Part shown: positions 23,612-38,900 of the stretch, piece by piece
How the letters are laid out: each line of letters opens with the position of its first letter
Position numbering within the stretch: position 1 is the stretch's first letter
Assembly (NCBI GenBank): GCA_028826165.1
Contig: JAPDFW010000085.1
Span: forward strand, 62,001 to 126,000
Reading direction: 5' to 3'
Length of the DNA: 64,000 bases
DNA from: Anaeramoeba ignava
Lineage: Eukaryota; Metamonada; Anaeramoebidae
Translations under genes and position numbers: made by a program
Notes under the pieces: generated by a model
Told to the model about the DNA's origin: nothing
What the model saw: only the letters and a program-made list of their open reading frames with translations
Databases searched by the model: none

Positions 23612-26600
23612 ATGTCATCAAATCCATTTGAAAAAGATGAAAAATTAAACCAACTTTGGTTTTCCCTTCTTTCTTCAAATTTAAATGAAGTGTGTTAAAT
23701 AATAAAATCCAAAAAAAACAAAAAAAAAAGCAAAATAAAATCTAAAAACAACAAATTTTTTTTGTTAATCCTTCTTTTTCTTTTTCTTTTTTTATTAGAT
23801 AAATGATAAATCTTTTGAATTTTGTTTACTTTTTGATAAGAAATTTAATATTTATACACATTCCAACTTAAATGAAAATGATAATCAAATTTATAATCAA
23901 AATGAAAATGAAAATGATAATCAAAATGATAATGAAAATGAAAATGAAAATGATAATCAAAATGATAATGAAAATGATAATCAAATTTATAATCAAAATG
24001 AAAATGAAAATGAAAATGAAAATGAAAATGATAATCAAAATGATAATGAAAATGATAATCAAATTTATAATCAAAATGAAAATGAAAATTATAATCAAAT
24101 TTATAATGAAAATCAAAATCAAAATCAAAATCAAAATCAAAATCAAAATCAAAATCAAAATCAAAATCAAAATCAAAATCAAAATGATAATCAAAATGAT
24201 AATGAAAATGAAAATGAAAATGATAATCAAAATGATAATCAAAATGAAAATGAAAATGATAATGAAAATGATAATCAAAATGATAATCAAAATAATAATC
24301 AAATTTATAATGAAAATGATAATCAAAATGAAAATCAAAATGAAAATCAAAATTATAATCAAATTGAAAATCAAAATGATAATCAAAATGATAATGAAAA
24401 TCAAAATCAAAATGATAATGAAAATCAAAATCAAATTGAAAATCAAAATGATAATGAAAATCAAAATCAAAATCAAAATCAAAATCAAAATGAAAATGAA
24501 AATGAAAATCAAATTCAAATTGATAATCAAAATCAAAATTATAATCAAAATGAAAATCAAAATGATAATCAAAATGATAATCAAAATGAAAATGAAAATG
24601 AAAATGATAATCAAAATGAAAATCAAAATGAAAATCAAAATGAAAATCAAAATCAAAATCAAAATCAAAATCAAAATCAAAATCAAAATCAAAATCAAAA
24701 TCAAAATCAAAAATAAAATTGATAACCAAAATGAAAATCAAAATCAAATTCAAATTGATAATCAAAATGAAAATAAAATTGAAGATGAAATTAACGAAAT
24801 GGAAGAAAATAATATAAATAATTTCATAAAAAAAGCTCCTTCTAGATTTATTCTTTTTATCTGCAATAATTTAATTTATTCAAAAACTATTCTTCAAGGT
24901 TCTTTTTTTTAAAAAAAACAGTTTTCTCATTTTGGAAATTTATTATTTTTATTATTTATAATTTATTGAATTAATTTAGAAATGGAACAAAATATAAACG
25001 ATATTCAAAAAAGTGAAAAATATATACAAGGTCATAAATCCTTATTCTTTTTACAAATTGTTTTATTGATTTCAAAATCAGAACATAATCAAATTCAATT
25101 AATACAAAATGGGATTTTGGATATTCTTTATAATTTTATCATTATATCAATGCATATTCTCCAAAATATCAAAATTTTAAGAGTAAAAAAAAATATTTAT
25201 AATTTTAGAAACAAAAAATAACAAAAAAATTTACAATTATTAATTTATTAATTTATTAAGGAATCGAATCCTTCACTTTCATTTTATTTATTATTTGAAG
25301 CACAATTTATCATTTCACACATACTCAAAATATTAAATAATTTTTATAAAAAAAGGCAAACAATTACAAATGAAAATTTCAAGATGATCCAAAAAAATAT
25401 AATTCCTTCTTTAGTTGGTAATTAAAAAAAAACAAAAATAAAAGGAAAAGGAAAAGGAAAAGGAAAATAAATTAATTTTAGAATTGAATTTTTCATTTTA
25501 AAATTCATTTCAATAGATTTATTTCATATAAACTCAGATTTAAGAGACTCATACATTTTTACTCATAATCATTATCAAATTCATTCTATTCTTCTTCAAA
25601 ATATTGAAGAAAGTCATCAAATGAAATTAATGGAAAAAAATTCAAAAAGTAAATTTGTTTTAGATCTTTTACGTTATTTCCAAACTCCAAATTTTTCTCT
25701 TCCAAATCTTGGAATTTATAAAGAAAAAGAAACTAATAATAAAATTCAACAAGAAAGTAATGAAATACCAAATTTTTATGTTGATGAACTTCAAGATTAT
25801 TTTCAAACAAATTTTTTTGAATTTGATCCACAAATTACTCAAGAAAAAAGTTCAATAATTTCTGGTAATTTTGCAATTGGAAAAGATGAAAGAATTTATT
25901 CTGAATTAGAATTTCGCTTGTCATCCCTTCATTTTTTTATTAAATTATATTTAGAAGGAGATGTTTTGATTCAAAATATAAATAATATGGATATTTCTTA
26001 TCTTGGAGATTTAATTCTTTGGATTACTTATGTTTATAAATATAATCCTTCAAAAAATCAAAATCAAAATGAAAATCAAAATCAAAATCAAAATCAAAAT
26101 CAAAATCAAAATCAAAATCAAAATCAAAATCAAAATCAAAATCAAAATCAAAATCAAAATCAAAATCAAAATCAAAATCAAAATCAAAATCAAAATCAAA
26201 ATCAAAATGAAAATCAAAATCAAAATCAAAATCAAAATCAAAATCAAAATCAAAATCAAAATCAAAATCAAAATCAAAATCAAAATCAAAATCAAAATCA
26301 AAATCAAAATCAAAATCAAAATGAAAATCAAAATCAAAATCAAAATCAAAATCAAAATCAAAATCAAAATGAAAATCAAATTGAAAAAAAAGAAGTCAAA
26401 TTATATAATCCTTTTTTTGATTCATTTTTTTATATATTCAGAGAATTACAAAACTATCAACCACCAAAAAATAGAAATGGAAATAGAAATAGAAATGGAA
26501 ATGGAAATGGAAATAGAAATAGAAATAGAAATGAGAATAGAAATGAAAATAGAAATGAAAATAGAAATGAAAATAGAAACAAAAGTGAATCATTTAAAAG

Positions 26601-29600
26601 AGATGAATTCAAGAAAAAAATAATAATAATTTATTTTAATTTATTCAAAAATCCAGAAGAAAACAATTTATTACATACTTTATCAAATTCAAAAATTATT
26701 AAAATTCAAAAATATATTAAAGATATTTATCCTGAACTCCAAATGTATATGATAATGGAATTTAAGCGAATGATCAATAATGAAGAATATCTTAAATTTT
26801 TTAGATTAAATGGAGGATGGGAATTGTTCCTTTCAGATTATTTTATTCGAACAAATTTGAATTTTGATATTGTAAAAAAAAAAAAGCACTAAATATTATT
26901 TCAATTATAATAATACTTGAAAAAATTTTTTTTAAAAAAAAAATTAATTTAGTTTGAACAAAAATCAAAAGAGAAACTAGAAAAACAGAATGAAGATTTA
27001 CAAAAATTATTAATAGGCTTTATGTCAAATATTCTCATTAAATATCAAGATGATTTAGATTACAAAATTTTATTCACAAAAGTTTTTGAAAATGAGAAAA
27101 TACTTTCAGATATTATTTTATTAAACAAATTTTTGATAATGTTAATTGGAATTATTAAAAAAGAAATTTCAGAAAATTTTGCAAATAAACTAATGGAGAA
27201 TGATACAATTTTTGCACTTAAAAAAATAACATTCCAAATATTCCAAGAAAAAAATCGAAATAAAAAAGATGATATTCAAAAAACACTGATTTTGTGTTTT
27301 GAAATTGTGGATTTATTACTACAAAATGCATCTATTCAAGTTATCTTTAGACATGTAGAAATCATTCAATTTTTTGTTGATTCAATACATCAAAAGATTA
27401 CCCAAACAAAATTTATTTCCTATTTTTCAAATATTCTTGAAAAAACAAAAAATATAAATGGACAAGATGAAAAAAATTATGTTCATTATTTATTTCAAAA
27501 GTTATTTTTATTATGTCAAAAATACAATTCTTTCAAAAAAGAAGATTTCACAAAAATTGAATTTAATGATCTTGAGAAAATTTTTTCAAAATCTATTGAA
27601 TTAATTGCTAAAAACCGAAAATTTATTCAAGAATTCCTTTTAATGAAAAACACATTATCAGTTGTACAAGTATTATCAACTGATACAAATCCTGATACAA
27701 TTCTTCTCTTTTTATCAATGGTTAAGGAAGTTATTCTGAATAATGAAAATTTAGTAATCCAATTCCAAGAATCTATTCCTCCAAAAACGTTTGTTTCAAT
27801 TCTTTATAAATCTGAAAACAGAAAAACAACAAAAAGATTCCTTCCAATTTTGTTAGATTTGATGGTTAATAACGGGATATTTTCAATAGAAAACAATTAC
27901 ATTATAAGAAATGCAGATATGATACTTGTTATTTTGGATCTTTATTCCCAAAATATCAATCAAGCTAATAATGAAGAATATCACGAGCAAAATGAAAACA
28001 ATAACGAGCAAAATTTGGATCAAGAAGTTTGTTTTAACGAAGTTTTGAAAATATTTAATCAAATTTGTGACAAATCAACTCATAATATTTATTGTTGTTG
28101 TGAAAAAGGAGTGGTTTATTTTTTACTTAATTTACTTCATAAAATCAAAACTCAAGAATTATTCAATCAAACTATTGAAATGATTGGAAAACTTGGATCA
28201 TATAAAATTGTTGTTTCTGAATTAAAACATTATTTTTGGATTTTGGAAGAGCAATTAAGACATCAAAGAAAGGAAATAGCAAATCTTATGATAATAGAAT
28301 TGAGAAAAATGAATGATAAAAAGCATGAAAAGCCAAAAAATTTTTTTGACATGTATGATGAAAATTCCTATTTCCAACTTCCAATTTTGAAAAATCGGTT
28401 AATTTCCAAAAATTTCACTTTTTGTACTTGGTTCAGAATGGGTGATTTGAAATCTCGTTTATCAATTTCAAATAATGAAAATAATGAACAAGATTATGAA
28501 CCAAGAATATTTACTTTTCTAACTGAAAAATTAAAGGGAGTTGAATTATTTTTGAAATTTGATAATAACAGTGCTCGTTCAAATTCATTTGTTTATCAAA
28601 TTTATTTTGATGAATCTCAAAATCAAATTGAAAGTGAAATGGATAATGAAAAACAAAATGAAAATGAAAATGAAAATGAAAATAAAATTGAAAAAGAAAA
28701 TCAAATTGAAAAAGAAATTGAAAATCAAATTGAAAAAGAAAATCAAAAAGGAATAATTTATGAAGAATTTCCTGTTGAAATTAATTTAGGAGAATGGCAC
28801 TTTTTAGTTTTTACACAAGAAAATAAAGGAAAAAATTTAGGTATTGAAGTTTCAATTTATATTGATGGAGAAAAAGAATTATCGAAAACTCTTGAAATAA
28901 GGAGAAGAATAGGAAATGGTCAAAATTTTGTGAAAAATCGAATTGGTTCCAATTTTTTATTTATAAATGAAATTGAAAATTTAAATGAAAATCAAAATCA
29001 ATTAGAAAATCAATTAGAAAATGAAAATCAAAATCAAAATCAATTAGAAAATCAATTAGAAAATGAAAATCAAAATCAAAATCAATTAGAAAATCAATTA
29101 GAAAATCAATTAGAAAATCAAAAATCATTTTATGGTCAAATGACAACAATATATATCTTTCAAGAAGTTCTTAACCCAAATCAAATTAAAGCAATGCATA
29201 TTATTGGTCCAAATTACAAATCTTTTTTTTATCCAAATGAAGCTTTTCAATATTCGAATCATTGGCTAAAAAAAGAATTAGAAGAACTTTTTTATGGAAA
29301 TTTAACACAAAAAATGATACTTTCTCATAATCCAAAAGTAATGCAAGGCAACTTATGTTTAAATCAAAGCCAAGCAAAAATGATCAAAAAAAAATCAAAT
29401 AAAATTGAAGAAAAATCCAAAACATTTGGGATTTATCCATGTAGTTTATCCAGTGTTCAAGATATCATTCATTGCTTAGGAGGAACTCAAATATTTTTTC
29501 ATCTAATTCTTGAAATTGATGAATTGTTTGAACAAGAAAATTTAAACCAAACAAAAGAAAATAATGAAAATTCAAATGAAGTGATCACAAAATCACTTTT

Positions 29601-32600
29601 TGAGGAAATTTTAAGGATAATTACAGATATTTTGTTAAATAATTTGATTATAAGAGAAGAATTTCTCCAAAACAACGGATTTGCAATATTTAGCAATATT
29701 CTTAAAATAATTCATCCGAAATATTTTTCAAACCAAATCATATTCCTGATTAATACATTACAGCAAAATATATATGACAAAAAATTTCAAACTGAATTGA
29801 AAAACAGATTGATTTTTGATTATAAAATCTGGAATCGTTTGGATTTTGAAATACAGGAAAATTTGTTTAAGATTATAAATTCTTATATTGAAAAAAGAAA
29901 TCACCTTCTCAAACAGAGGAAAAAAACAGAAGTACAAATTTTAATTCAACAACCGATCACTGCAACAACAAAAAATCGAAAGAGTGAAAAGAAAAAATCA
30001 CAAAATATCATTGAAGAAATGATTATTTTTTCCACACAAAATTCACCATATATCACATTTTTTGATTTACTTATTTTCCTACATTCTTACGATTCATTGC
30101 TGGAAAATAAACAAAATCAGGATGAAATTGAACCACAAAAACAAATCAAAGTTTTATGTGCACAAATGTTTCCAATGTTTCGTGTATTTTTAAATGATAT
30201 GCCAACAAATCTGCAAACACAATCAATTAAATCTTTAATTTCAACATGTCTTTTACTCAAAACAGAATATTTTATTGAAAAAGTGCTTTCTTTAATTAAT
30301 AGATTTATATCAAAAAACTTTGAAGAAGCCTGGAAACAATTGTCTATTATTAACTATTTTATGCCATTTATTAAATTAATGGAAAAATCAAAATCCGCAA
30401 AAACAATTTTATTATCACTTAAAATAATATCTTACATAGATTTTTCTCTTAGCAAAAATATTGAAATTCTTAGTGAATTTGGAAATAAATTCAAAGTATA
30501 TAGTTTGAATAATCTTTATCATTGTATTCACAAAATATTAATTGAGAATATTGATAAAATTTCAACAAAAATTCTGGATATTCTTTTTCAAATGATGATT
30601 TGTGAATATAGAGGTAAAAAATTATCAACACTTTTCTCAAGTATTAAAAATCCATTTGTATTTAAAACTATTTGGGAAATACTCAGTCGAAAACCAAATT
30701 TGATTGAAAATCGAAATTTTACAAAGTTACTTAATTTAATCAAAGAAAATAACACAAATAAGAAACAAATATTATCTCAATTTGGATGGCAAAAATGGTT
30801 AATTTCTTTAATAAATTTAGCACAGAATCCACAAGAAGATGAAAATCAAAATATAAATGAAAATTTAAATCAAAATCAAAATCTAAATCTAAATCAAAAT
30901 CAAAATCAAAATCTAAATCTAAATCAAAATATAAATCAAAATTTAAATCAAAATCAAAATCAAAATTTAAATGAAAATCAAAATGAAAATTTAAAATGAA
31001 AATCAAAAAATAAATGATACAATTTTTGAAATTATTAATTTGTTGCTAATTTATTGCTTTCATAACTCTTCTTATAATTTCCCTGAAATATTTGAACAGC
31101 TTCTTTCATCAGTTTATTTAATTCATTTGGAAGAAAAAGAATTTATTTATAGAAAAATACAAAAAATATTGGATGATCTAATTGTTGATATTCTAAATAA
31201 TACAGAACCAAAAGACAAAAAATGGTTCAGTTCAGCATCAGTCAAAATGATAATTCAAAAAGATAATTTTTTCAACAACTTGTTTTATTTGATTAATGTA
31301 TTCAATGGAATTTTGTTTAATGTTTCAGAAAAAGGATTTGATATTTTCAAGCTCAAGAACAAACCATCTCAAATTATTCAAACAACAACTTCCAAATTTT
31401 TTCAGATTCAATATCAAAATGAAAGCAATATTAATTCAAACAAGAAATTAGACACAAAAAGACTCAAAATAATCCAAAAGCAAATCTATTTTTTGAATAA
31501 CCAAATCATCAAAAATATGATTGATATGTTAGCAAAATTTGAATTTTTTATTCAAAAAGGAATTCCGTTTAAAAAGAAAGACGAAAAAAGAAGAGCGTAT
31601 AAAATGATTCTCTTTTTAATTCTTCTCATAATACAAGAAACTGATGAGACTTTAACCAATTTTTTTCTTTTAAAATTAAGACAAATGATCAAATACCCGT
31701 TGAATTTTAAAAATTCATCAGTTCAAGATTCACAAGAACTTATTAAAATATGTTTTAGATTTATATTTTCTTATGTTTACAACCCAAAATCAAACAACAG
31801 AAACATTGTATTAAACTATTTACAAATGATGATACAAGACAATTATAATTTTTTATATGGATTATTTTCCAGTGAAAACAAAGAGCATTCCTTACTTCCT
31901 CGGAATAAAAAAATTTGTTTTATATTTCCTCAAAACCAAGATATTGAAAGCTTTGAACGAAACATTATGAAAGACAAATGGAAAACAGCTGTGTTTAAAG
32001 TTCTTTCTTCAATTACCCAAAATATAGAAAAAGATATCCAAGAAAATTGCAAAGAATTTCTGAAAATTCAATCCATTAATATATTCTTTTTGAAAAATGA
32101 ATTTCGAAAAGAGGCTTCGGATGTAAACAAGTTAATAGAGAAAAATTTCATCAAAATTGAAACTCAAATACAAACACTAATCACAATAGAAATGGAAAGA
32201 ATATTAAAATCACAAATAAATCAAGGCAAAAATCAAGTTTATTTCCAAGAATTTAAACAAATGATCAAAAATTCCATTTCGAAAAAGAATTCATTGGATT
32301 CAAAATCAAATATAAATATAAGCTCAAAACCAAATAATAATACAGAAAATCAAAAAAGGAATATTTATCTCAAAATTTCAGAAGTTGAAGATGAAATGAA
32401 AAGACAAAAGAGAGTGAAATTTTATTCAAAGGATTCACAAGAACAAAAAGAAGAGCAAAAGAAGCAAAAACCTAATTTGATAAAGTTAATTCAAACAATG
32501 CAAAAAAGTTCATTCCAAGTCACAGACAAATTGAAAGAAATTCAATATTTGAGAAAATACACACCTTTATTTGCAATACACTGTGAAATTGTTTCCAAAA

Positions 32601-35600
32601 AGAAAGTTATAAGTGGAAGACTTGAATTCAAAGAAAGTTCAATTAATTTTGTTTTTGATTTAAAGAAAGAAGAAAAGCAAAAGGAATATTTATGGCAAAT
32701 TGGAAAAATCAAATCAATTCATAAAAGAAGATATATCTTTCAACATTCAGCATTTGAAATATTTTTTGAAAATAATCGAAAATCTGTATTTTTTAATTTT
32801 TCAACAATGAAAGAAAGAAACGAAGTTTATGAGAAAATTCAAAAACACAAATTAGTGCATATTGATCAATCAAAATACAATTATTCAGGAAATAAACCAA
32901 CAAGATGGGTTCAGAAAAACCAAATGACAGAAAAATGGAAAGAAAGAAAAATCTCAAATTTTGAGTATCTTATGTATTTAAACACAATATCAGGAAGAAC
33001 ATATCAAGATCTTTCACAATATCCAATTTTCCCATGGATTATTTCAGATTATACCTCCAAAAAATTAGATTTTAATAACCCCAAAACATTTCGAGATTTA
33101 TCCAAGCCTATTGGATTATTACATAAGGGAAAAAAACCAATTTACATGTTAAATTATCAAGGAAGAGGAGAAGAGGAAATGATAAAATACAATTATCGCA
33201 ATCATTATTCCAAACCAGAAATTGTTTCATCTTATTTAATTCGATTAGAACCATTTACATCAATTTGTATCAAAGAAAATTATCCAGTATTCAAATCAAT
33301 TTCTGAGACATGGAAATTACTTCGAGAAGATAAAGATTATTCGAATGTTCGAGAACTTATTCCCGAATTTTTTCATTTGCCTGATTTTTTAAGGAAACCA
33401 AAAATATTCAAGCATTTTAATGAAAATCAAAATGAAAATTTTAATGAAAATCAAAATGAAAATTTAAATTTAAATGAAAATCAAAATCAAAATGAAAATT
33501 TTAATGAAAATCAAAATGAAAATTTAAATGAAAATGAAAATCAAAATGAAAATGAAAATATAAATCAAAATGAAAATCAAAATGAAAATTTAAATTTAAA
33601 TGAAAATCAAAATGAAAATCAAAATCAAAATGAAAATTTTAATGAAAATCAAAATGAAAATTTAAATGAAAATCAAAATGAAAATCAAAATCAAAATCAA
33701 AATCAAAATCAAAATCAAAATCAAAATCAAAATCAAAATCAAAATCAAAATCAAAATCAAATTCAAAATCAAAATCAAAATCAAAATCAAATTCAAAATG
33801 AAAATCAAAATCAAAATCAAAATCAAATTCAAAATTTAAATGAAAATCAAAATCAAAATCAAAATCAAAATCGAAATCAAAATCAAAATGAAAATCAAAA
33901 TCAAAATCAAAATCAAAATCAAAATCAAAATCAAAATCAATTAGAAAATCAAAATCAAATTCAAATTCAAAATGAAAATCAAAATCGAAATCAAAATTTA
34001 AATGAAATTCAAAATCAAAATCAAAATCAAAATCAAAATCAAAATCAAAATCAAAATTTAAATGAAATTCAAAATCAAAATCAAATTCAAAATGAAAATG
34101 AAAATCAAATTCAAATTCAAAATGAAAATGAAAATCAAAATCAAAATCAAAATCAAAATCAAAATCAAAATCAAAATCAAAATATAAATCAAAATCAAAA
34201 TGAAAATCAAAATCAAAATCAAAATCAAAATGAAAATGAAAATGAAAATCAAAATTTAAATGAAAATCAAAATCAAAATCAAAATCAAAATCAAAATCAA
34301 AATCAAAATCAAAATCAAAATCAAAATGAAAATCAAAATCAAATTCAAATTCAAAATCAAAATGAAAATTTAAATGCAAACTTGGTTTTAAAAGGAATTG
34401 AAGATGTACAACTTCCAAAATGGGCTAAAACAGCAGAAGAATTTATCAGAATTCATAAAGAGGCACTTGAATCAGAATATGTTTCAGAACATCTTAATGA
34501 ATGGATTGATTTAATATTTGGATACAAACAAAAAGGAAAAGAAGCAGAAAATGCGTATAATTTATTTCATCCAAGTTCATATGAAGAAAATGTTGATTTT
34601 TCAAAATTTGAAGAAAACATTTTAGAGCAAATGAGAAAAGAAATACAAACAGAAGGACAAGTTCCTATTCAATTATTTACAAAAGAACATCCTAAAAGAT
34701 TAACACACGAAGAAATTCAAAAAAAACAAAAATCTATGTTTTTCCCTTTAATTGAATGGAAAAATATCTTATTATCAACAAATGAATCTTTCAGTTTTAA
34801 AAGCTTTAAATTTAAAATTAGTTCGAATCCAATAATATTCACACATTTTTATCAAATGATGCGAAATATGTCAATAGCAGGAGATTATGATAAGATTATA
34901 ACACTTGATAAGGAAAGAGTGATTGGGGTTCATAGATGGGATTTGGTTAATTCGAATAATAAACACGCACAATTTAAGTTTACAGAAGATGAAAATTTAG
35001 AAGCAAAACAAAAAATCGGAGTTTCATTTTCACAAGATTTTAAAAATTTCCAAGGATTTTCTGCAAGTAATAAAAATTCCAATTATTTAATTTGTTGTGG
35101 ATTTTGTGATGATACTTTCAAAATATTTGAAGTGGAAAGTTCGAAAATAGTTCAAAGCATTTCGAGACACAAAGATATTGTAAATTGTTTATCGATTGAT
35201 TTGAAATATATTGTGACAGGATCAAAAGATACAACAGTAATTGTTTGGGAATTTGATTTAATAGAAGGAAAAATCGAAGAAAAACCAAAACATATTTTTT
35301 TTGAGCATGAAAAAGAAGTGAAAAGTGTTGCAATATCAGTTGAATATGATGTTATTTTAAGTGGATCTATTGATGGGAAATTAATGATTCATTCATTAAA
35401 TAAAGGAAAACTTATTCAAAGAATAGTATTATCAGATGAACAACCAATATCGATTATAAAAATAACAAAAGAAGGTGATATTCTTACTTTTTCTGAAAAC
35501 TTAAATAAATTGAGATTGTTTACAATTAATGGATGCTTGGTAAAAGAAGTCAAATGCTCACAAAATGTTTATTCTATTTCTGTTACTCAAGATTCTAATT

Positions 35601-35803
35601 TTATGGTTTTGGGAGGAGAAAAAGGAAATCTTGAAATTAGGAAATTGTTTGATTTAAAAAGAGTACAAAAATTTAATTTGGAACAAAAAATTTATTCAAT
35701 TTCAATTATTGAAGAAGGATATATTGTTGTTGGATTAGCAAATGGAGAATTAAATATTGGATTTTTTGAAAAAGAAGAGAAAATAAATCAAAATCAAAAT
35801 TGA
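23612..35803 (+). CDS. Giant BEACH-WD40 protein (neurobeachin/Lvs type)
   Basis: Six exons: 23612-23689, 23799-24898, 24980-25182, 25261-25417, 25517-26871, 26953-35803. Removing one A at 24709-24713 and one at 30993-30996 gives exactly 3,913 codons plus stop. Order: helical armadillo-like N-terminus with Asn-Asp/Gln tracts; a concanavalin-A-like segment (EINLGEWHFLVFTQE, VSIYIDGEKEL); a second helical block; a PH-BEACH domain (near FAIHCEIVSKKKVISGRLEF); the BEACH domain (EYLMYLNTISGRTY, IPEFFHLPDF, LPKWAKTAEEF, HLNEWIDLIFGYKQKG, AENAYNLFHP); and C-terminal WD40 repeats (VTGSKDTTVIVWEFD, LSGSIDGKLMIHS). BEACH proteins act in membrane traffic, lysosome size control, autophagy and, in amoebae, cytokinesis. 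The BEACH domain is interrupted by an Asn-Gln insert. Confidence 0.9.
33415..34376 (+). repeat. Asn-Gln/Glu insert inside the BEACH domain
   Basis: About 320 residues encoded by CAAAAT, GAAAAT and TTAAAT units sit between LRKPKIFKHF and GIEDVQLPKWAK. In the family these two blocks are separated only by a short loop. The insert is purely codon-phased, with no stops. Confidence 0.9.
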
Positions 35804-35990
35804 ATTAAAATTGAATTAAAATTAAATCAAAATTGAATTATAATCAAAATTATAATCTAAATTGAATTAAAATTAAAAATTATAATTTAAATTATAATCA
35901 AAATTGAAAGCAAAAAAAAAAAGATCTTTTTTATTATTTTTTTTCATTTTTTCATTTTATTATTTTCGAAAATAATAAAAAACAAAATCA

Positions 35991-38900
35991 ATGTTAAAAG
36001 CAATTCCTTTTAAAGTTCAAAAAAAACACATTTTAACTTCAACAAGACTTCCAATTATCAGAGCATTTAGTCAAGGACTTAAATTAGAAAAAGAATATGA
36101 AAAAAATCAAACCTTTTATTTAAATGGAAAAAAAGTTATAATTGATAAAGAATCAGCTGATCCAACAAAAACACTTTTGGATTATCTTCGTGAAAAAGGG
36201 CTCACAGGAACAAAGTATGGATGTGGAGAAGGAGGATGTGGTGCGTGCACAGTCATGATTTCTTATTATGATTCACAAGAAAATCAAATTAAGTAAAAAA
36301 TTTAAATTAAATTAAGTAAAAAATTTTTAAATTAATTTTAAAAAAATTTTAACTTAAAAAATTTTAGAAACCGAGCTGTAAATTCTTGTCTTGTTCCTTT
36401 GCCATTTGTTAATCAAATGTCTGTTACAACTGTTGAAGGTTTAGGAACTACAAAAAATTTACATCCTGTTCAAGTAATTTTTATAAATTTATATTGAAAA
36501 ATTTAAATTGAAAAATTTTAATTAATTTTATATTAAAAAAATATAATAGGAAAGAATTGCAAAATTTCATGGATCTCAATGTAATTTTAATTTTAATTTT
36601 AATTTTAATCTTAATTTTAATTTTAATTTTGATTTTAATTTTGATTTTAATTTTAATTTTGATTTTAATCTTAATTTTAATTTTTTTTGGGGATATTTAA
36701 TTAAATAAGAAAATTTAAATTAAAAAAAATTAATAAACAAATCGGATAAAAATATAATTAAAAAAAAATAGGTGGATTTTGTACACCAGGATTTGTAATG
36801 AGTCTTCAAAGTACAATTCAATCACATATTACAGAAAAAAATGTAATTTTTAAATTAAATTTTTGAATTAAATTTTTAAATTAAATTTTTAAATTAAATT
36901 TTAAATTAAATTTTTAAATTAAATTTTAAATTAAATTTTTAAATTAAATTTTTAAATTAAATTTTTAAATTAGGGTCAATTACCAACAAAGAAATTACTT
37001 GAAAATTCATTTGATGGAAATCTCTGTAGATGCACAGGATATCGACCCATTTTAGATGCAGCTAAATCATTTGGAATTGATTTCGACATTAAAGACTCAC
37101 CAGTTCCATTTGACAAAATGAAGAAATTTGATCCAAAAAAACATCTAATTGAATTTCCTGAAGAATTAAAACAAAAACCAAAACCATTTGTTTCCAAATC
37201 AGAAAAACACACATGGTACCAACCAACAGAATTGAAAGACTTATTGAATATAAAAGCAGAATATCCAGAAGCAAAAATAATTGTTGGGAATTCTGAAGTT
37301 GGAGTCGAAACAAGAATGAAAAATTTGGAATACAAAGTCTCAATTTCCACATCAAAAATACCCGAATTGAGACAGTTTTCTGAGCTTGAAAAGGGAATAA
37401 GAATTGGCGCTTCACTTCCAATAACGGACATTATGGATAAATTGGAGATGATTATAAAGCAAAAAAAAGGTGAAAAATTTAAAACTCAAGGATTAAAAGA
37501 AATGATCAAAATCTTCGACATTTTCGCAAGCAGACAGATAAGAAATACAGCTTGTTTGGGAGGTAATATTGCCACAGCATCCCCACTTTCTGAAGGAAAC
37601 CCGTTACTTATTGCATTGAATGCGAAATTTGGATTGATCAACACAAAAGGAAAAAAAAGAGAAGTTTTTGCAAAAGATTTCTTCCTCAAAAAATATCGCC
37701 AAGTTGATATTAAACCTAACGAGATTCTTGTTTATATCGACGTGCCTTTCACAAAAAAGAATGAAATTTTCCGCGCGTTTAAACAATCAAGACGCAAAGA
37801 AGAAGATATTTGCATTGTCAACGGAATGTTCAGGATGGAAGTTGACCCAAATACAAATAAAATTAAGGACAGCTGCTTTGCATATGGCGGAGTTGCACCG
37901 TATACTGTACACGCAGAGAAGACATCTGAGGAAATTAACGGAATGGTTTTCAACCGCAATGCAATTGACAAGATCATCAACAAAATCTCGAACGAAATCA
38001 CAATTCGGGACAATTCTCCCGGCGGAATGGTTGATTATAGAAGAGCATTAATCAAGACATTATTTTACAAATTTGCGCTTTCTGTTCTTTATGAAATGGA
38101 TCCGAAAAGCGTGTCTAAGGGTGAATTGAGCACAATTATTGAAGAGGAAAAGCCTGAAATGAACGCGAAACAGAAATTCGATATTATGGAAGATATGTTT
38201 CCAATAACAGAACCTCAAGTGCACAAATCTGCAGAACTACAAACAACAGGCGAGGCACAATACACAGCAGATTTTGCTGTTCCGAATTGTCTCCATGCGG
38301 CGTTTGTCACTTCTATAAAGCCTCATGCGAAAATACTTTCAATCAATTCATCACAAGCAGAGCAAATTCCAGGATTTGTCTCTTTTGTCTCAGCAAAAGA
38401 CATCCCTAAACAAGGTTTCAACGGAATTGGCACAGTTTTTCCAGATGAAGAAGAAGTCTTCGCAACAAAAGAAGTTAATTGTGTTGGAGCAATACTTGGA
38501 TTAGTGGTTGCAGAAACACCTGAAATTGCGCGGAAAGCTGCGCGAAAAATTTCGGTTGAATATCAAGATCTTCCAACAACATTATCAATTGACGAGGCAA
38601 TTGAAAAAGAGAGTTTCTATCCATGGTGTCACAAGATAAACCGTGGAAATATCGAGGATGGATTTTTGAAAAGTGATTTTGTTGATGAAGGAGAGATCAC
38701 TTCTGGAGGTCAAGACCACTTTTATCTTGAAACTCATGCAGCAATTGCTATTCCGAAAGAAGAGGATGAAATTGAAGTCATTTCATCCACACAAAATCCC
38801 GCTCATACACAACATAATATCTCTGTTGTTCTTGGGATTCCTTCTCATAAAATTGTTTCCAGAGTGAAACGTCTTGGAGGTGGTTTTGGTGGAAAAGAGA

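Noticed and set aside
11216-24716. Euplotes-type programmed frameshifting at AAA-TAA/TAG
   Set aside because: Two breaks do sit at AAA-TAA or AAA-TAG, but others occur well before any stop (POC1, PFS2, PH gene, BTB gene) in unrelated contexts, so a common mechanism is not supported.
23612-31040. Several separate genes before the BEACH gene
   Set aside because: Donor and acceptor phases link all pieces, and the two remaining breaks are single extra A residues. The corrected length is an exact multiple of three.
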